A stretch of 43,822 nt of DNA from an uncultured Alphaproteobacteria bacterium (GTDB lineage: Bacteria > Pseudomonadota > Alphaproteobacteria > Rhodobacterales > Rhodobacteraceae): contig CAJWEI010000023.1 in NCBI GenBank assembly GCA_913031285.1, forward strand, positions 1 through 43,822, in the 5' to 3' direction. This document shows, one piece after another, positions 35,395 through 43,822 of the stretch (the stretch's first letter is position 1; every line of letters starts with the position of its first letter). Both the position numbers and the translations under genes were made by a program. The notes under the pieces are model-generated. The model ran no database searches, was not told the origin of the DNA, and saw only the letters and a program-made list of their open reading frames with translations.

Positions 35395-36833
35395 GCAAAG
35401 TCCAGCCCCATCCTCTGACTAAGCTGACAATGCGTATGTTGCCATTTTCGGATGCGGTCAGTGATGATTTGCCTTTGGGCCAGCTTTTGCGCCTGTCGTT
35501 GTTTCAATTTTCAGTTGGTATGGCTACTGTTTTATTGCTGGGCACCCTAAACAGAGTGATGATTGTTGAATTGAGTGTACCGGCAATGGTAGTTGCTTGC
35601 ATGATTGCATTGCCCGTTTTAATTGCGCCATTTCGCACGTTACTTGGATTTCGCTCCGATACGTATCGTTCTGCAATTGGTTGGAAACGCATTCCCTATT
35701 TATGGTTTGGTTCAATCTGGCAAATGGGTGGACTAGCTATAATGCCGTTTGCTTTACTGACATTATCTAGTGCTCAGATTGTTGGGCCTTTTTGGGCTGG
35801 TGAGGTTCTTGCGGCAATTGCATTCTTGATGACTGGTCTTGGACTTCATATGACCCAGACTGCCGGTCTTGCGCTTGCAGCTGACCGGGCATCCGAAGAA
35901 ACACGACCTCGTGTTGTGGCGCTTCTTTATGTGATGTTCCTTGTCGGAATGGGTATATCTTCTCTCGTCATTGGCTGGTTGCTGCGTGATTTTTCAAATC
36001 TTTTATTGGTGCGCGTTGTACAGGGCGCAGCTCTGGTTGGGCTGATCCTAAATATTATTGCTCTTTGGAAACAAGAAAAAGTCTGCCCGATGTCCAAGGC
36101 TGAGCGTGAGGCTCCAAGACCTTTGTTCTCAGACGCCTGGGCTGATCTTATTCGCGGTGGTCAGGCTGGCAGGCTTCTGGTTGTAGTATTTTTGGGCACT
36201 ATGGCTTTTAACATGCAGGATGTTTTACTTGAGCCATACGGTGGCGAAGTTCTCGGGCTTTCTGTCTCAACTACTACGCTTTTAACAGCCATGTGGGCAG
36301 TTGGTGCGCTCTTGGGATTTGCCCTTGCAGCGCGTTTGTTGTCTAAAAATAGAGATCCGTACCGGATGGCTGGTCATGGATTAATGGTGGGGCTGGTTGC
36401 TTTTCCAATTGTAATATTTGCTGCTCCGCTGGGATCGGCTCCAATGTTTTTTACGGGAGCCTGCTTCATAGGTTTTGGCGGCGGTCTGTTTTCAATCGCC
36501 ACACTAACCTCCGCAATGACAATGCCGGCAGAAGGGCTTGCAGGGCGGGGACTAGCACTTGGTGCATGGGGCGCCGCACAGGCAACGGCCGCTGGAATTT
36601 CAATCGCTGTGGGTGGTACCCTAAGAGATTGGATCAACACACTTGCACTTCGCGGGGACTTGGGAGAGGCCCTCGCCACACCAACCACGGGATATTCGTT
36701 TGTTTACCACAGTGAGATTGCCTTGCTGTTTGTGACGCTTGCCGTCCTGGGACCACTAGTCCGCTTGAACCGGCATGCTTCTTCCAACCAAAGGGGAGCG
36801 GCACGTATCGGCCTTGCCGACTTCCCAACATGA
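35391..36833 (+). CDS. lhaA: light-harvesting complex assembly protein LhaA (PucC family)
   Basis: A 480-residue, roughly 12-helix major-facilitator-fold membrane protein. LhaA homologues promote light-harvesting 1 assembly around the reaction centre and may act in bacteriochlorophyll delivery. [31 protein letters not shown] at the N terminus is the PucC/LhaA signature region, and [19 protein letters not shown] is another family landmark. Position between bchM and puhA is diagnostic. In Rhodobacter the puhA promoter lies within this upstream gene. Confidence 0.95.
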   Translation: MSKVQPHPLTKLTMRMLPFSDAVSDDLPLGQLLRLSLFQFSVGMATVLLLGTLNRVMIVELSVPAMVVACMIALPVLIAPFRTLLGFRSDTYRSAIGWKRIPYLWFGSIWQMGGLAIMPFALLTLSSAQIVGPFWAGEVLAAIAFLMTGLGLHMTQTAGLALAADRASEETRPRVVALLYVMFLVGMGISSLVIGWLLRDFSNLLLVRVVQGAALVGLILNIIALWKQEKVCPMSKAEREAPRPLFSDAWADLIRGGQAGRLLVVVFLGTMAFNMQDVLLEPYGGEVLGLSVSTTTLLTAMWAVGALLGFALAARLLSKNRDPYRMAGHGLMVGLVAFPIVIFAAPLGSAPMFFTGACFIGFGGGLFSIATLTSAMTMPAEGLAGRGLALGAWGAAQATAAGISIAVGGTLRDWINTLALRGDLGEALATPTTGYSFVYHSEIALLFVTLAVLGPLVRLNRHASSNQRGAARIGLADFPT

Positions 36834-36864
36834 TCTTTGCCGTAGCAATGAAAGGAAATTGACC

Positions 36865-37632
36865 ATGAACGGTACATTTTTTGGGAACTTTGATCTAGCA
36901 AGTTTGGCGATCTGGATGTTCTGGGCGTTTTTTGCGCTATTAGTGTATTATCTTCAGCGTGAGAATATGCGCGAAGGCTATCCAATGGAAAGCGATGATG
37001 GAACGGAAGCGGCCAACCAAGGCCCATACCCGGTTCCAGAAGCAAAGACTTTTAATCTGCCGCATGGACGTGGTGATGTAACTGTACCCGATGGGGCCTC
37101 TGAGACCCGTGAATTGGCATTGCGCCGTACAAGCGATGCAAACGGATATCCGATGGAGCCTACTGGTGATCCAATGGTTGACGGTGTCGGTCCTGCTTCT
37201 TGGGTCGCGCGCAGAGATGTGCCTGAACTAGATGGTCAAGGTCATCCCAAGATTATTCCAATGGTTGCCGCAGAAAACTTTCATGTTTCTGCTGGGCGCG
37301 ATCCACGGGGTATGTCTGTTATGGCTGGTGACAAAGAAATCGTTGGAAAAATCAGTGATATGTGGATTGATGAAGCTGAACAGATGGTTCGTTATCTCGA
37401 AGTAGAGCTTGATCCACACTTTGGTGAGGGCAAGCGGTTACTTCCGATGACGATGTCTCGAATTCATTCAGACTGTGTTGCCGTAAGGTCTATTTTTGGT
37501 GAGCACTTCAATAACGTGCCGCGTCATTCTTCAGATCGCCAGGTGACTTTACTCGAAGAAGAGAAAATATGTGGTTACTACGCGGGCGGCACTCTGTATG
37601 CTGGTCGGCTTCGTAACGAGCCAATCCTTTAG
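36865..37632 (+). CDS. puhA: photosynthetic reaction centre H subunit
   Basis: Caps the cytoplasmic face of the L-M reaction centre and shapes proton delivery to QB. The 255-residue protein has one N-terminal transmembrane helix ([21 protein letters not shown]) followed by the cytoplasmic PRC-barrel domain with [21 protein letters not shown] and [13 protein letters not shown] 36865 with AAAGGAA (36851-36857) gives the canonical [12 protein letters not shown] start; an upstream in-frame ATG at 36775 within lhaA is rejected. The L and M subunit genes (pufL, pufM) are not in this window. Confidence 0.97.
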   Translation: MNGTFFGNFDLASLAIWMFWAFFALLVYYLQRENMREGYPMESDDGTEAANQGPYPVPEAKTFNLPHGRGDVTVPDGASETRELALRRTSDANGYPMEPTGDPMVDGVGPASWVARRDVPELDGQGHPKIIPMVAAENFHVSAGRDPRGMSVMAGDKEIVGKISDMWIDEAEQMVRYLEVELDPHFGEGKRLLPMTMSRIHSDCVAVRSIFGEHFNNVPRHSSDRQVTLLEEEKICGYYAGGTLYAGRLRNEPIL

Positions 37633-37653
37633 TAAACGATAGGAGACTATAAA

Positions 37654-38292
37654 ATGTCACATGATGATTTCGCTGTAGAACCGATAAAAGGTCTTCCAGG
37701 AATTCTACCCGAAGGCGAAGACATCCTGTGGCAGGGTCGCCCGAATTGGTGGGCATTGAGCAAAGACAGTCTTAATGTTTACTGGATTTTAGGATATTTT
37801 ATAGTGCTTGCAGTTTGGCGGTATCTTTCACTTTATCAAGTGGAAGGTACCGGATACGCCATGGCGGGTTCTTTACCATTAATGGTTCTGGGGATCGTGG
37901 CCTGCACAATTCTAGTAGGTATTGCTTATATACAGGCTCGTATGACAATTTACACGATCACAACTAAAAGAGTAGTGATGCGCATCGGTGCCGCACTCAC
38001 AATCACTTTTAACTTTCCATACAAAAAAATATCAAACGCAAATCTAGGTTTGCGCAAAGATGGAACTGGAACTATCGCACTTGAGCTTATTGGCTATAAC
38101 AAGGTCTCTTATTTGGTTTTGTGGCCGCATCTTCGGCCATGGAAAATGAGTAATCCACAGCCCGCATTCCGCTGCATAGATAATCCAGAAGAAGTGGCAA
38201 AGATCCTATCTAAGGCCGCTGAGACTCAAATTAACAGCCAGCAGATTACCATTTCAAAACTGGAAACCAATAATTTCATAGCTGCAGAATAG
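37654..38292 (+). CDS. puhB: photosynthetic complex assembly protein PuhB
   Basis: A 212-residue membrane protein needed for reaction-centre assembly in Rhodobacter capsulatus. FAVEPIKGLPGILPEGEDILWQGRP at the N terminus is characteristic, followed by two to three hydrophobic segments (about 45-100) and a PH-like domain (YTITTKRVVMRIGAALTITFNFPYKKI). The RBS is AGGAG about 12 bases upstream of the ATG. It lies directly after puhA. Confidence 0.94.
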   Translation: MSHDDFAVEPIKGLPGILPEGEDILWQGRPNWWALSKDSLNVYWILGYFIVLAVWRYLSLYQVEGTGYAMAGSLPLMVLGIVACTILVGIAYIQARMTIYTITTKRVVMRIGAALTITFNFPYKKISNANLGLRKDGTGTIALELIGYNKVSYLVLWPHLRPWKMSNPQPAFRCIDNPEEVAKILSKAAETQINSQQITISKLETNNFIAAE

Positions 38293-38310
38293 CAGTATAA
38301 AGGTATAGTC

Positions 38311-38772
38311 ATGACGGATTTTAGCCAAGTGAACCCTCAAAAAAATCTAGAAATGGTACCACGCGTTCTGGTACGCGCTGTCTGTGGGCTTTTGTTGGCA
38401 GTACTAGTGATGGTTGCTTATGCCAGCATCACGGATCGTCCGCCGGTAGCCGTTGCGCCGGCTGGTGACGTCGTTATCAGTAAGTCGATGGTTATCAAAG
38501 CTCAGAATTCGGGTGCTGTACGTGTTTTTGATACAGACGGTGCTTTGATTGCTGACTTAAGCGTGGGGCAGGGTGGTTTCATTTCCAGCATCGCCCGCAC
38601 GATTAAACGCCAACGTATCCTATCAAAAGTGTCTCTTGTCGGGCCGGTTACACTTACGTCCGATACATTAGGGCGTTTAAAAATTACCGATCCAAGCAGT
38701 GGCTGGAGCGCCGATTTAATGAGTTTTGGCGCAGATAATTCAGGAGCATTCGCCATGCTCTTGGCAGAGTAA
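38311..38772 (+). CDS. puhC: photosynthetic complex assembly protein PuhC
   Basis: A 153-residue protein with one N-terminal transmembrane segment (RAVCGLLLAVLVMVAYASI, about 23-42) and a periplasmic domain containing IKAQNSGAVRVFDTDGALIADL. PuhC is required for normal reaction-centre/LH1 organisation in Rhodobacter. It lies 18 bases after puhB and 17 before the next gene; the order puhA-puhB-puhC is the usual one. Confidence 0.93.
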   Translation: MTDFSQVNPQKNLEMVPRVLVRAVCGLLLAVLVMVAYASITDRPPVAVAPAGDVVISKSMVIKAQNSGAVRVFDTDGALIADLSVGQGGFISSIARTIKRQRILSKVSLVGPVTLTSDTLGRLKITDPSSGWSADLMSFGADNSGAFAMLLAE

Positions 38773-38789
38773 TAGAAAGGGAACAAAAA

Positions 38790-39086
38790 ATGGGAGTTTT
38801 TACTCGCAAAATTGAGACAGCGCCCTGTACTGTTGAAATTAGCCATAAATTTGAAAGCTTGCACGCGCATGTGCGTTTTAACAACGGAGCAACGATCGAA
38901 CCAGGTGATGAGGTTCAGGTTCAAGGCCCAGAAATTATGGCACCTTTTGGAGAAATAGTCACGGAAGATCGGGAAGCGGTTATTTTAAGAGCCAGCGCAA
39001 TTGAGAGGCTCTGGACCCGTTTAACTGGTGACGTGGAAATTATGGAATTATGCGAGTTTTCATTTTCTGGGGAGGCAAAGTTATGA
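38790..39086 (+). CDS. conserved small protein of the puh operon, function unknown
   Basis: A 98-residue soluble protein without signal peptide or membrane segment, mostly predicted beta by its alternating pattern (DEVQVQGPEIMAPFGEIVTEDREAVILRASAIERLW). It sits between puhC and acsF, where roseobacter-type clusters usually carry one short ORF. The stop overlaps the acsF ATG (ATGA), so translation is coupled to acsF. A good RBS (AAAGGGAA) precedes ATG 38790. I do not recognise a named domain; a role supporting the AcsF cyclase or reaction-centre assembly is inferred only from position. Confidence 0.85.
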   Translation: MGVFTRKIETAPCTVEISHKFESLHAHVRFNNGATIEPGDEVQVQGPEIMAPFGEIVTEDREAVILRASAIERLWTRLTGDVEIMELCEFSFSGEAKL

Positions 39087-40189
39087 ATATGCATTCCGCT
39101 GATGCCGAAACAGCTGAAGAAGCCATTGCCGTTCAGGAAAAACTCGATGGCAATATGGCAACATCAATGGCGATGGAAGAAACTCTTCTTTCACCGCGGT
39201 TTTACACAACAGACTTTGCCGAAATGGATGCAATTAATGTCGACCCCGTACGCGAAGACTGGAACCATTTGATCAAGAGAATGGTTAGCGATCCCAACAA
39301 GGGCCACTTTAAGAAAAATGAAGACTGGGAACGTGTTGACTGGGATGGAATGGAGCCAAATCTTAAAAAGGAATTTATAGATTTCCTTATCAGTTCATGC
39401 ACATCTGAATTTTCCGGCTGTGTTCTTTATAAAGAGATGAAGCGCCGTGGGAGTAATAAAGACATCACTCAGCTTTTTCAGCTTATGGCCAGAGACGAAG
39501 CGCGGCATGCTGGCTTCATAAATGATGCTCTGCGTGAAGCGGGAGTTGCTGTTAACTTGGGCTTTCTAACTCAGAAAAAGAAATACACGTATTTCAAACC
39601 TAAGTTCATATATTACGCCACTTACTTGTCTGAAAAAATTGGTTATGCGCGATATATCACAATTTTTCGGCATCTCGAACGTCATCCGGAACTGCGGTTT
39701 CACCCAATTTTCAAATGGTTTTGCGAATGGTGCAATGATGAATTTGCACATGGTGAGGCTTTTGCGCTTTTGATGAAAACAGATCCTAAATTGACGAAAG
39801 GGGTTAATATTTACTGGATTAAATTCTTCTTAACTGCCGTCTATGCAACAATGTATGTTCGTGATCATCAGCGGCCCGCTTTTCACGAAGCACTGGGCAT
39901 TGATCCGGCCGAGTATGGGCAAGAGGTTTTTGCAAAGACGTCTGAGCTGAGCAAGCAGATATTTCCTATTACGTTGGACATCGACAACCCGCGCTGGAAC
40001 CGTAATCTTGTCCGAATGCAGAAGGCCAATGTTGATCTGGCTGAAGCGACTGGAAAAGCAGGCCTTGGTGCCAAAATTGCGCGCATGAGTGCGCGTTTTC
40101 GCGTTGCAAAAGCGTTTATTGCGCTCTACGCAATTCCTTCAAAAACACATCAAGTGCCCGAATCAACTAGACTGGAACCTGTCTGGTGA
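39083..40189 (+). CDS. acsF: aerobic magnesium-protoporphyrin IX monomethyl ester oxidative cyclase
   Basis: Diiron, O2-dependent formation of ring E, giving divinyl-protochlorophyllide. The 368-residue protein has two carboxylate-histidine motifs, RDEARHAGF (Glu139/His142 region) and NDEFAHGEAF (about 220-223), and FSGCVLYKEMKRRG. ATG 39083 is preceded by GGGGAGG at 39069-39075, and typical AcsF starts support it over ATG 39050. The anaerobic alternative bchE is absent from the window, matching an aerobic phototroph. Alphaproteobacterial AcsF also needs BciE or an equivalent, which was not recognised here. Confidence 0.96.
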   Translation: MNMHSADAETAEEAIAVQEKLDGNMATSMAMEETLLSPRFYTTDFAEMDAINVDPVREDWNHLIKRMVSDPNKGHFKKNEDWERVDWDGMEPNLKKEFIDFLISSCTSEFSGCVLYKEMKRRGSNKDITQLFQLMARDEARHAGFINDALREAGVAVNLGFLTQKKKYTYFKPKFIYYATYLSEKIGYARYITIFRHLERHPELRFHPIFKWFCEWCNDEFAHGEAFALLMKTDPKLTKGVNIYWIKFFLTAVYATMYVRDHQRPAFHEALGIDPAEYGQEVFAKTSELSKQIFPITLDIDNPRWNRNLVRMQKANVDLAEATGKAGLGAKIARMSARFRVAKAFIALYAIPSKTHQVPESTRLEPVW

Positions 40190-41001
40190 TTGGACCGATT
40201 GGCATAGCAGCGATTTTTGCTATTTTTGCTTGGTGGATTTCCACTGGAGCGATTCTACTGGTCGTCAGGGTGGCTGATAGACGGGGCAAAAATACTCATT
40301 TTATTCTTACTATTTTTGCGCTGATTATTTTTATAGGTGGCCTTTGGGGATATCATGAAACATTAGGGAGTTCAGATGTCTCCGGCACTTATGTTGCATT
40401 TGTTTCCGTCCTTGCAATATGGGGCTGGATTGAACTGGCATTCTTATCCGGCGTAATCACTGGACCTAATAAACTAAGTGCGCCTAAAGATATCCCTGAA
40501 TGGGAACGGTTTCTACGCGCTTGGGGAACAGTTGCACACCATGAAGTACTACTTTTCTTTGTGCTCCTAGGTCTTTTCTTTACATCTTCGGACCAAATAA
40601 ATATTTTTGGGCTTTTAACATTTGTTGTCCTGTATTTTGCTCGAATTTCAGCTAAACTAAATCTTTTTTTTGGTGTTCCTCGCATAAATACAGAGTTTAT
40701 ACCCAAACGGCTGAATCATATGCCGAGTTATTTTCGTAAGGCAAAACTGAACTGGCTCTTCCCGGTGTCTGTTATTCTTCTAACGTTTGCCGTTGCCTGG
40801 TTTATTCAAAGTATTTTTGGAGCGCAAAGTCTCAGTGACAAAGTGGGTTTTACGCTTCTTGCGGCGCTCTCAGGGCTTGCGCTTTTTGAACATTGGTTAA
40901 TGGTTCTGCCACTGCCGGATGCAAAGCTGTGGCGCTGGATGCTTCCATCGCCAAACGTATTAAATAAAGATTTACGATCGGAGGATGCTCATGGACTTTG
41001 A
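40186..41001 (+). CDS. puhE: photosynthetic complex assembly protein PuhE
   Basis: A 271-residue polytopic membrane protein (about 7-8 hydrophobic segments) of the PuhE family, implicated in limiting bacteriochlorophyll output or reaction-centre assembly in Rhodobacter. [20 protein letters not shown] and the [21 protein letters not shown] end are typical. The start is GTG 40186 overlapping the acsF stop. The 3' end overlaps hemA by 11 bases. Confidence 0.92.
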   Translation: MIGPIGIAAIFAIFAWWISTGAILLVVRVADRRGKNTHFILTIFALIIFIGGLWGYHETLGSSDVSGTYVAFVSVLAIWGWIELAFLSGVITGPNKLSAPKDIPEWERFLRAWGTVAHHEVLLFFVLLGLFFTSSDQINIFGLLTFVVLYFARISAKLNLFFGVPRINTEFIPKRLNHMPSYFRKAKLNWLFPVSVILLTFAVAWFIQSIFGAQSLSDKVGFTLLAALSGLALFEHWLMVLPLPDAKLWRWMLPSPNVLNKDLRSEDAHGL

Positions 41002-42205
41002 TGCTATTTTTGATGGCCAGCTTTCCAAATTAAAAGAGGAAGGCAATTACCGGATTTTTGCCGAATTAGAACGTCAATGCGGTGAGTTTCCAAGAGCGAA
41101 AAGCTATGGTGAAGATACCCCTGATGAAGTTACGGTTTGGTGTTCAAATGACTACTTAGGAATGGGGCAGCATCCCACCGTAAGGGCTGCGATGAAAAAT
41201 GCGATTGACTCTGCTGGATGTGGCGCTGGTGGGACTCGAAATATCTCGGGCACTAATCACGAGCATTTGTTGCTTGAGCGCGAACTGGCGGATCTGCATA
41301 AAAAAGAAAATGCACTTATTTTTACATCCGGGTATGTATCAAACTGGGCCGCTCTAGGTACTCTTGGCGCTCGGATACCTGATGTTGTCATTCTTTCTGA
41401 TGAGTTGAACCATGCCAGTATGATTGAGGGCATTAGACATTCTCGAGCTAAAAAGGTTATATGGCGACATAATGATCCTGAGGATCTTAACCGCAAGCTT
41501 TCAGCCTTGCCTGTTGACTGTCCAAAAATTGTGGCGTTTGAATCTGTTTATTCGATGGATGGTGATATTTGCCCGATGAAAGAAATCGTCGAAGTGGCCG
41601 AAAAACATGGCGCTATGACATATCTTGATGAGGTGCACGCCGTTGGCCTTTACGGTGCGCGCGGCGGAGGAATTTCCGAAAGAGAGGGCCTTGCCAATCG
41701 TATAACCCTTATAGAGGGCACCTTGGGAAAAGCATACGGTGTCATGGGTGGTTATGTAACCGGATCAGAAGCGCTTTGTGATTTCATAAGATCATTTTCC
41801 AGCGGTTTTATTTTTACCACTGCTATACCCCCAGCCGTCGCTGCTGCAGCTCGTTCTAGTATTGCACATCTGAAAGTGTCTGAAATAGAACGTCAAAAAC
41901 AAAGACGGCAAGTTGCGAAGCTTCGTGCTGGTCTTGATGCTGCAGGAATTCCACATTTGGATAATTCCAGTCATATTATTCCTGTGATGATTAAAAACCC
42001 GGTTAAATGCCGACAGCTTGCTGACATATTGATGCAGGATTATGGTGTTTATGTTCAGCCAATTAATTATCCGACTGTGCCTAAGGGTACTGAGCGACTG
42101 AGGTTTACTCCGTCGCCCTTGCACACTGATGCAGACATTCATCACCTTGTAAATGCTTTGACAACCCTATGGAAGCGATGTGCAATTGCCCAAGAGGTCG
42201 CCTAA
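40991..42205 (+). CDS. hemA: 5-aminolevulinate synthase
   Basis: PLP-dependent condensation of glycine and succinyl-CoA, the first step of alphaproteobacterial tetrapyrrole synthesis. The 404-residue protein has [43 protein letters not shown] and the PLP-lysine motif [14 protein letters not shown] (Lys247). ATG 40991 is chosen because GGAGG (40980-40984) lies six bases upstream; ATG 40985 directly abuts it. Its place at the end of the puh-acsF operon couples precursor supply to pigment synthesis. Confidence 0.96.
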   Translation: MDFDAIFDGQLSKLKEEGNYRIFAELERQCGEFPRAKSYGEDTPDEVTVWCSNDYLGMGQHPTVRAAMKNAIDSAGCGAGGTRNISGTNHEHLLLERELADLHKKENALIFTSGYVSNWAALGTLGARIPDVVILSDELNHASMIEGIRHSRAKKVIWRHNDPEDLNRKLSALPVDCPKIVAFESVYSMDGDICPMKEIVEVAEKHGAMTYLDEVHAVGLYGARGGGISEREGLANRITLIEGTLGKAYGVMGGYVTGSEALCDFIRSFSSGFIFTTAIPPAVAAAARSSIAHLKVSEIERQKQRRQVAKLRAGLDAAGIPHLDNSSHIIPVMIKNPVKCRQLADILMQDYGVYVQPINYPTVPKGTERLRFTPSPLHTDADIHHLVNALTTLWKRCAIAQEVA

Positions 42206-42341
42206 AGCTTTGCCTGAGTGGAAGGCCTGAATAAAAAATATAATTTATCTCCGGGCAATTTGTGGATTATGTACAATATATGTTGCCTTAACCGCATGTG
42301 GCTCTACAAACACTATAAGTAAATTAAAACGGAGTTTTAAA

Positions 42342-42845
42342 ATGAAAGACGCAATAAATAGACGCAACGCGTTAATTGGAATGGGTGCTACTGTAGCATT
42401 GACCGCAGCTCCACTTAATGTGTTTGCAGCAAGCCATGCGACCGTTCACGAAGTTTTGATGTTGAACAAAGATCCTGACGATTCGAGCAAAAAGATGCTA
42501 TTTTCGCCCTATATGCTTGAAGTAAATGTGGGTGATACGGTCAAATTTGTCCCGTCAGATAAGGGTCACAACAGTGAATCGATTAAAGGCATGTTGCCCA
42601 AAGGCGCAGCAAAGTGGAAAGGTAAGATTAATAAAGAGGTCGAAGTTACATTTGATATCCCAGGATTTTACGGTTACCAATGTAAGCCGCATGCAAATAT
42701 GGGCATGATTGGGCTTATTGTGGTTAGCGGTGAAGGTAAACTCGATAATCTAGAAGATGCCAAAGGTGCAAAGCAGCGAGGCAAGGCAAAAAAGGCATGG
42801 AAAAAACTGTGGGAAGAAGCAGATGCTGCTGGTCTAACTTCCTAA
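42342..42845 (+). CDS. pseudoazurin (type-1 blue copper protein), probable Tat export
   Basis: A 167-residue periplasmic electron carrier. The N terminus (NRRNALIGMGATVALTAAP, cleavage probably near residue 29-30) has a twin-arginine and hydrophobic stretch. The cupredoxin domain has copper ligands His76 (DKGHNSES), Cys114, His117 and Met122 in CKPHANMGM, with the Cys-X2-His-X4-Met spacing of pseudoazurins. A Lys-rich tail (KGAKQRGKAKKAWKKLW) suits docking to acidic partners. It follows hemA by 136 bases with its own RBS (ACGGAG) and lies where roseobacter clusters often carry cytochrome c2. The natural partner (nitrite reductase, oxidase or reaction centre) is not shown. Confidence 0.9.
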   Translation: MKDAINRRNALIGMGATVALTAAPLNVFAASHATVHEVLMLNKDPDDSSKKMLFSPYMLEVNVGDTVKFVPSDKGHNSESIKGMLPKGAAKWKGKINKEVEVTFDIPGFYGYQCKPHANMGMIGLIVVSGEGKLDNLEDAKGAKQRGKAKKAWKKLWEEADAAGLTS

Positions 42846-42864
42846 TAGATCAAAGTTCTTGAAC

Positions 42865-42889
42865 GAGCGCCTTATTTTGATTGGCGCTC
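42865..42889 (+). terminator. inverted repeat after pseudoazurin
   Basis: GAGCGCC (42865-42871) pairs with GGCGCTC (42883-42889) over an 11-base loop, 20 bases after the pseudoazurin stop. The stem is GC-rich and perfect but the following sequence (CTTCAACC) is not a T run, so it may stabilise the 3' end or assist Rho rather than terminate alone. Confidence 0.5.
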
Positions 42890-43002
42890 CTTCAACCAAA
42901 CACTTAAATTCCTACATACCTCTTTGAATTAAGCTTTTGGTTGCAGAGCGTCTAGCACACCACTAGATTCTGGCATACTTATCGCTATCGAAGAGTTATA
43001 AA

Positions 43003-43761
43003 ATGAAAATCTGTGTGGCACTGTTCGGAATAACACGTTCGCTTTCTTATACAAAAGATAGTATCATAAAGAATGTAATAAACCCATTATCTGCTTTTAG
43101 TGATTTTGAACTAGTTGGGCATTTTTATGAAAATTCATTTGATCAGGACTTTGATGTTGTAGAGGACCACGAGCTTCTTCCATTTGACGATATCAAGCTG
43201 CAGGCAGCCGATAACCCTGAGAATTCCAACGTCTATCAAGAGCTCAAAAGCTTTGGTGATTATTGGGATAATGAATTTAAGAGCACTAGAAATCTCTTTT
43301 TACAGCTGAACTCTCTAAAAGCTGTGTACGATTTTCCGCAGGTCAGAAATAGCGATATTTGTATTTTTCTTAGGCCAGACCTTAGATATCACAGCTCCTT
43401 TGGTCGTGTAATCCCTGAGTTAACTGCACTGAACGCTGGCGAAGCCTTAATTCCTTTTTGGCAACATTGGAAAGGTGGTTTAAACGACCGTTTTGCCGCT
43501 TGCAAGGGAGACATCGCTAAATCTGCATATGCCATGCGAGGCGACTTGTCCCTCGAGTTTTGCAAGCTCGCCAATAGTCCATTGCAAAGCGAACAGCTGC
43601 TTCAATATTCGATGCATAAAAACCATGTGAAAACAAAGAGCCTTGATGTAACGGCAAGCCGCGTGCGGGGTAATGGCGCAGAAATTACAGAAGACTTTAA
43701 AAGACGGCCATTAAAAAAATGGTGGCAGAAACGTCGTTTGACTAAATTGTGGGATCTTTAA
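43003..43761 (+). CDS. uncharacterised 252-residue protein
   Basis: I do not recognise a named family. The protein starts MKICVALFGITRSLSYTKDS, a beta-strand/loop start reminiscent of glycan-related enzymes, and contains FLRPDLRYHSSFGRVIPE (about 123-140) and a basic C terminus (RRPLKKWWQKRRLTKLWDL). No signal peptide or transmembrane helix is evident, so it should be cytoplasmic and perhaps membrane-peripheral via the basic tail. It is separated from pseudoazurin by an inverted repeat, so it is probably not part of the photosynthesis operon. A capsule or polysaccharide role is only a guess. Confidence 0.6.
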   Translation: MKICVALFGITRSLSYTKDSIIKNVINPLSAFSDFELVGHFYENSFDQDFDVVEDHELLPFDDIKLQAADNPENSNVYQELKSFGDYWDNEFKSTRNLFLQLNSLKAVYDFPQVRNSDICIFLRPDLRYHSSFGRVIPELTALNAGEALIPFWQHWKGGLNDRFAACKGDIAKSAYAMRGDLSLEFCKLANSPLQSEQLLQYSMHKNHVKTKSLDVTASRVRGNGAEITEDFKRRPLKKWWQKRRLTKLWDL

Positions 43762-43822
43762 CGATAGCTGCAGGATGTGGTAACAATTACGGCTAGTTCG
43801 ATTTTACAAAAATGAAGTGAGA
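43762..43822. other. right edge, no feature seen
   Basis: 61 bases after the last gene to the window end; no start of a recognisable gene or terminator. Confidence 0.4.

Noticed and set aside
36775-36864. 30-residue N-terminal extension of puhA within lhaA
   Set aside because: The canonical PuhA start ([12 protein letters not shown]) has its own RBS, and the extension overlaps the lhaA end.
42206-42341. possible terminator after hemA (short GCCT...AGGC repeat) and promoter for pseudoazurin
   Set aside because: The stem is only four bases and no -35/-10 pair with acceptable spacing was found; the region is AT-rich and not decisive.

Overview
The window is a contiguous piece of an alphaproteobacterial chromosome, most likely from a low-to-moderate-GC marine Roseobacter-type (Rhodobacteraceae) aerobic anoxygenic phototroph. 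Evidence for this is the gene order aroE-maf / rho-mnmE-mnmG-rsmG-parA-parB / hemW-rdgB-rph / hrcA-grpE / mutS-maeB, the protein sequences (for example the VSRET start of RsmG encoded by a parS site), and a bacteriochlorophyll gene cluster that uses the oxygen-dependent cyclase AcsF. No species name can be assigned from the sequence alone.

Region 1 (1-12.8 kb) is an origin-proximal housekeeping block. A 485-bp AT-rich gap between the divergent maf and rho genes carries one perfect and several near-perfect DnaA boxes and is a good oriC candidate. Downstream, two parS-type palindromes lie at the starts of mnmG and rsmG, just before parAB. A leftward hemW-rdgB-rph operon and a rightward hrcA-grpE pair follow.

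Region 2 (12.8-20.4 kb) holds mutS (leftward), the two-domain malic enzyme maeB, a PfkB-family sugar kinase, and a tightly coupled class-IV aminotransferase / sulfotransferase-like pair of unknown substrate.

Region 3 (20.4-42.2 kb) is half of a photosynthesis gene cluster. A leftward arm (ppaA-ppsR-bchG-orf427-bchP-idi) encodes the B12-binding antirepressor, the aerobic repressor, and the last steps of bacteriochlorophyll a synthesis (prenylation and phytyl reduction) with isoprenoid supply. A rightward superoperon of 14 genes (bchF-N-B-H-L-M-lhaA-puhA-B-C-orf98-acsF-puhE-hemA) runs from 5-aminolevulinate synthesis through Mg chelation, O-methylation, ring-E formation and dark protochlorophyllide reduction to 3-vinyl hydration, plus the reaction-centre H subunit and assembly factors. 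Nearly every junction overlaps or is a few bases long. TGT-N12-ACA boxes (PpsR sites) lie at the bchF promoter and, as a tandem pair, at the bchG start. The rest of a normal cluster (puf, bchCXYZ, bchIDO, crt genes) is not in the window.

Region 4 (42.2-43.8 kb) has a Tat-type pseudoazurin directly after hemA, followed by an inverted repeat and an unrecognised 252-residue protein. No tRNA, rRNA, insertion sequence or CRISPR array was recognised.
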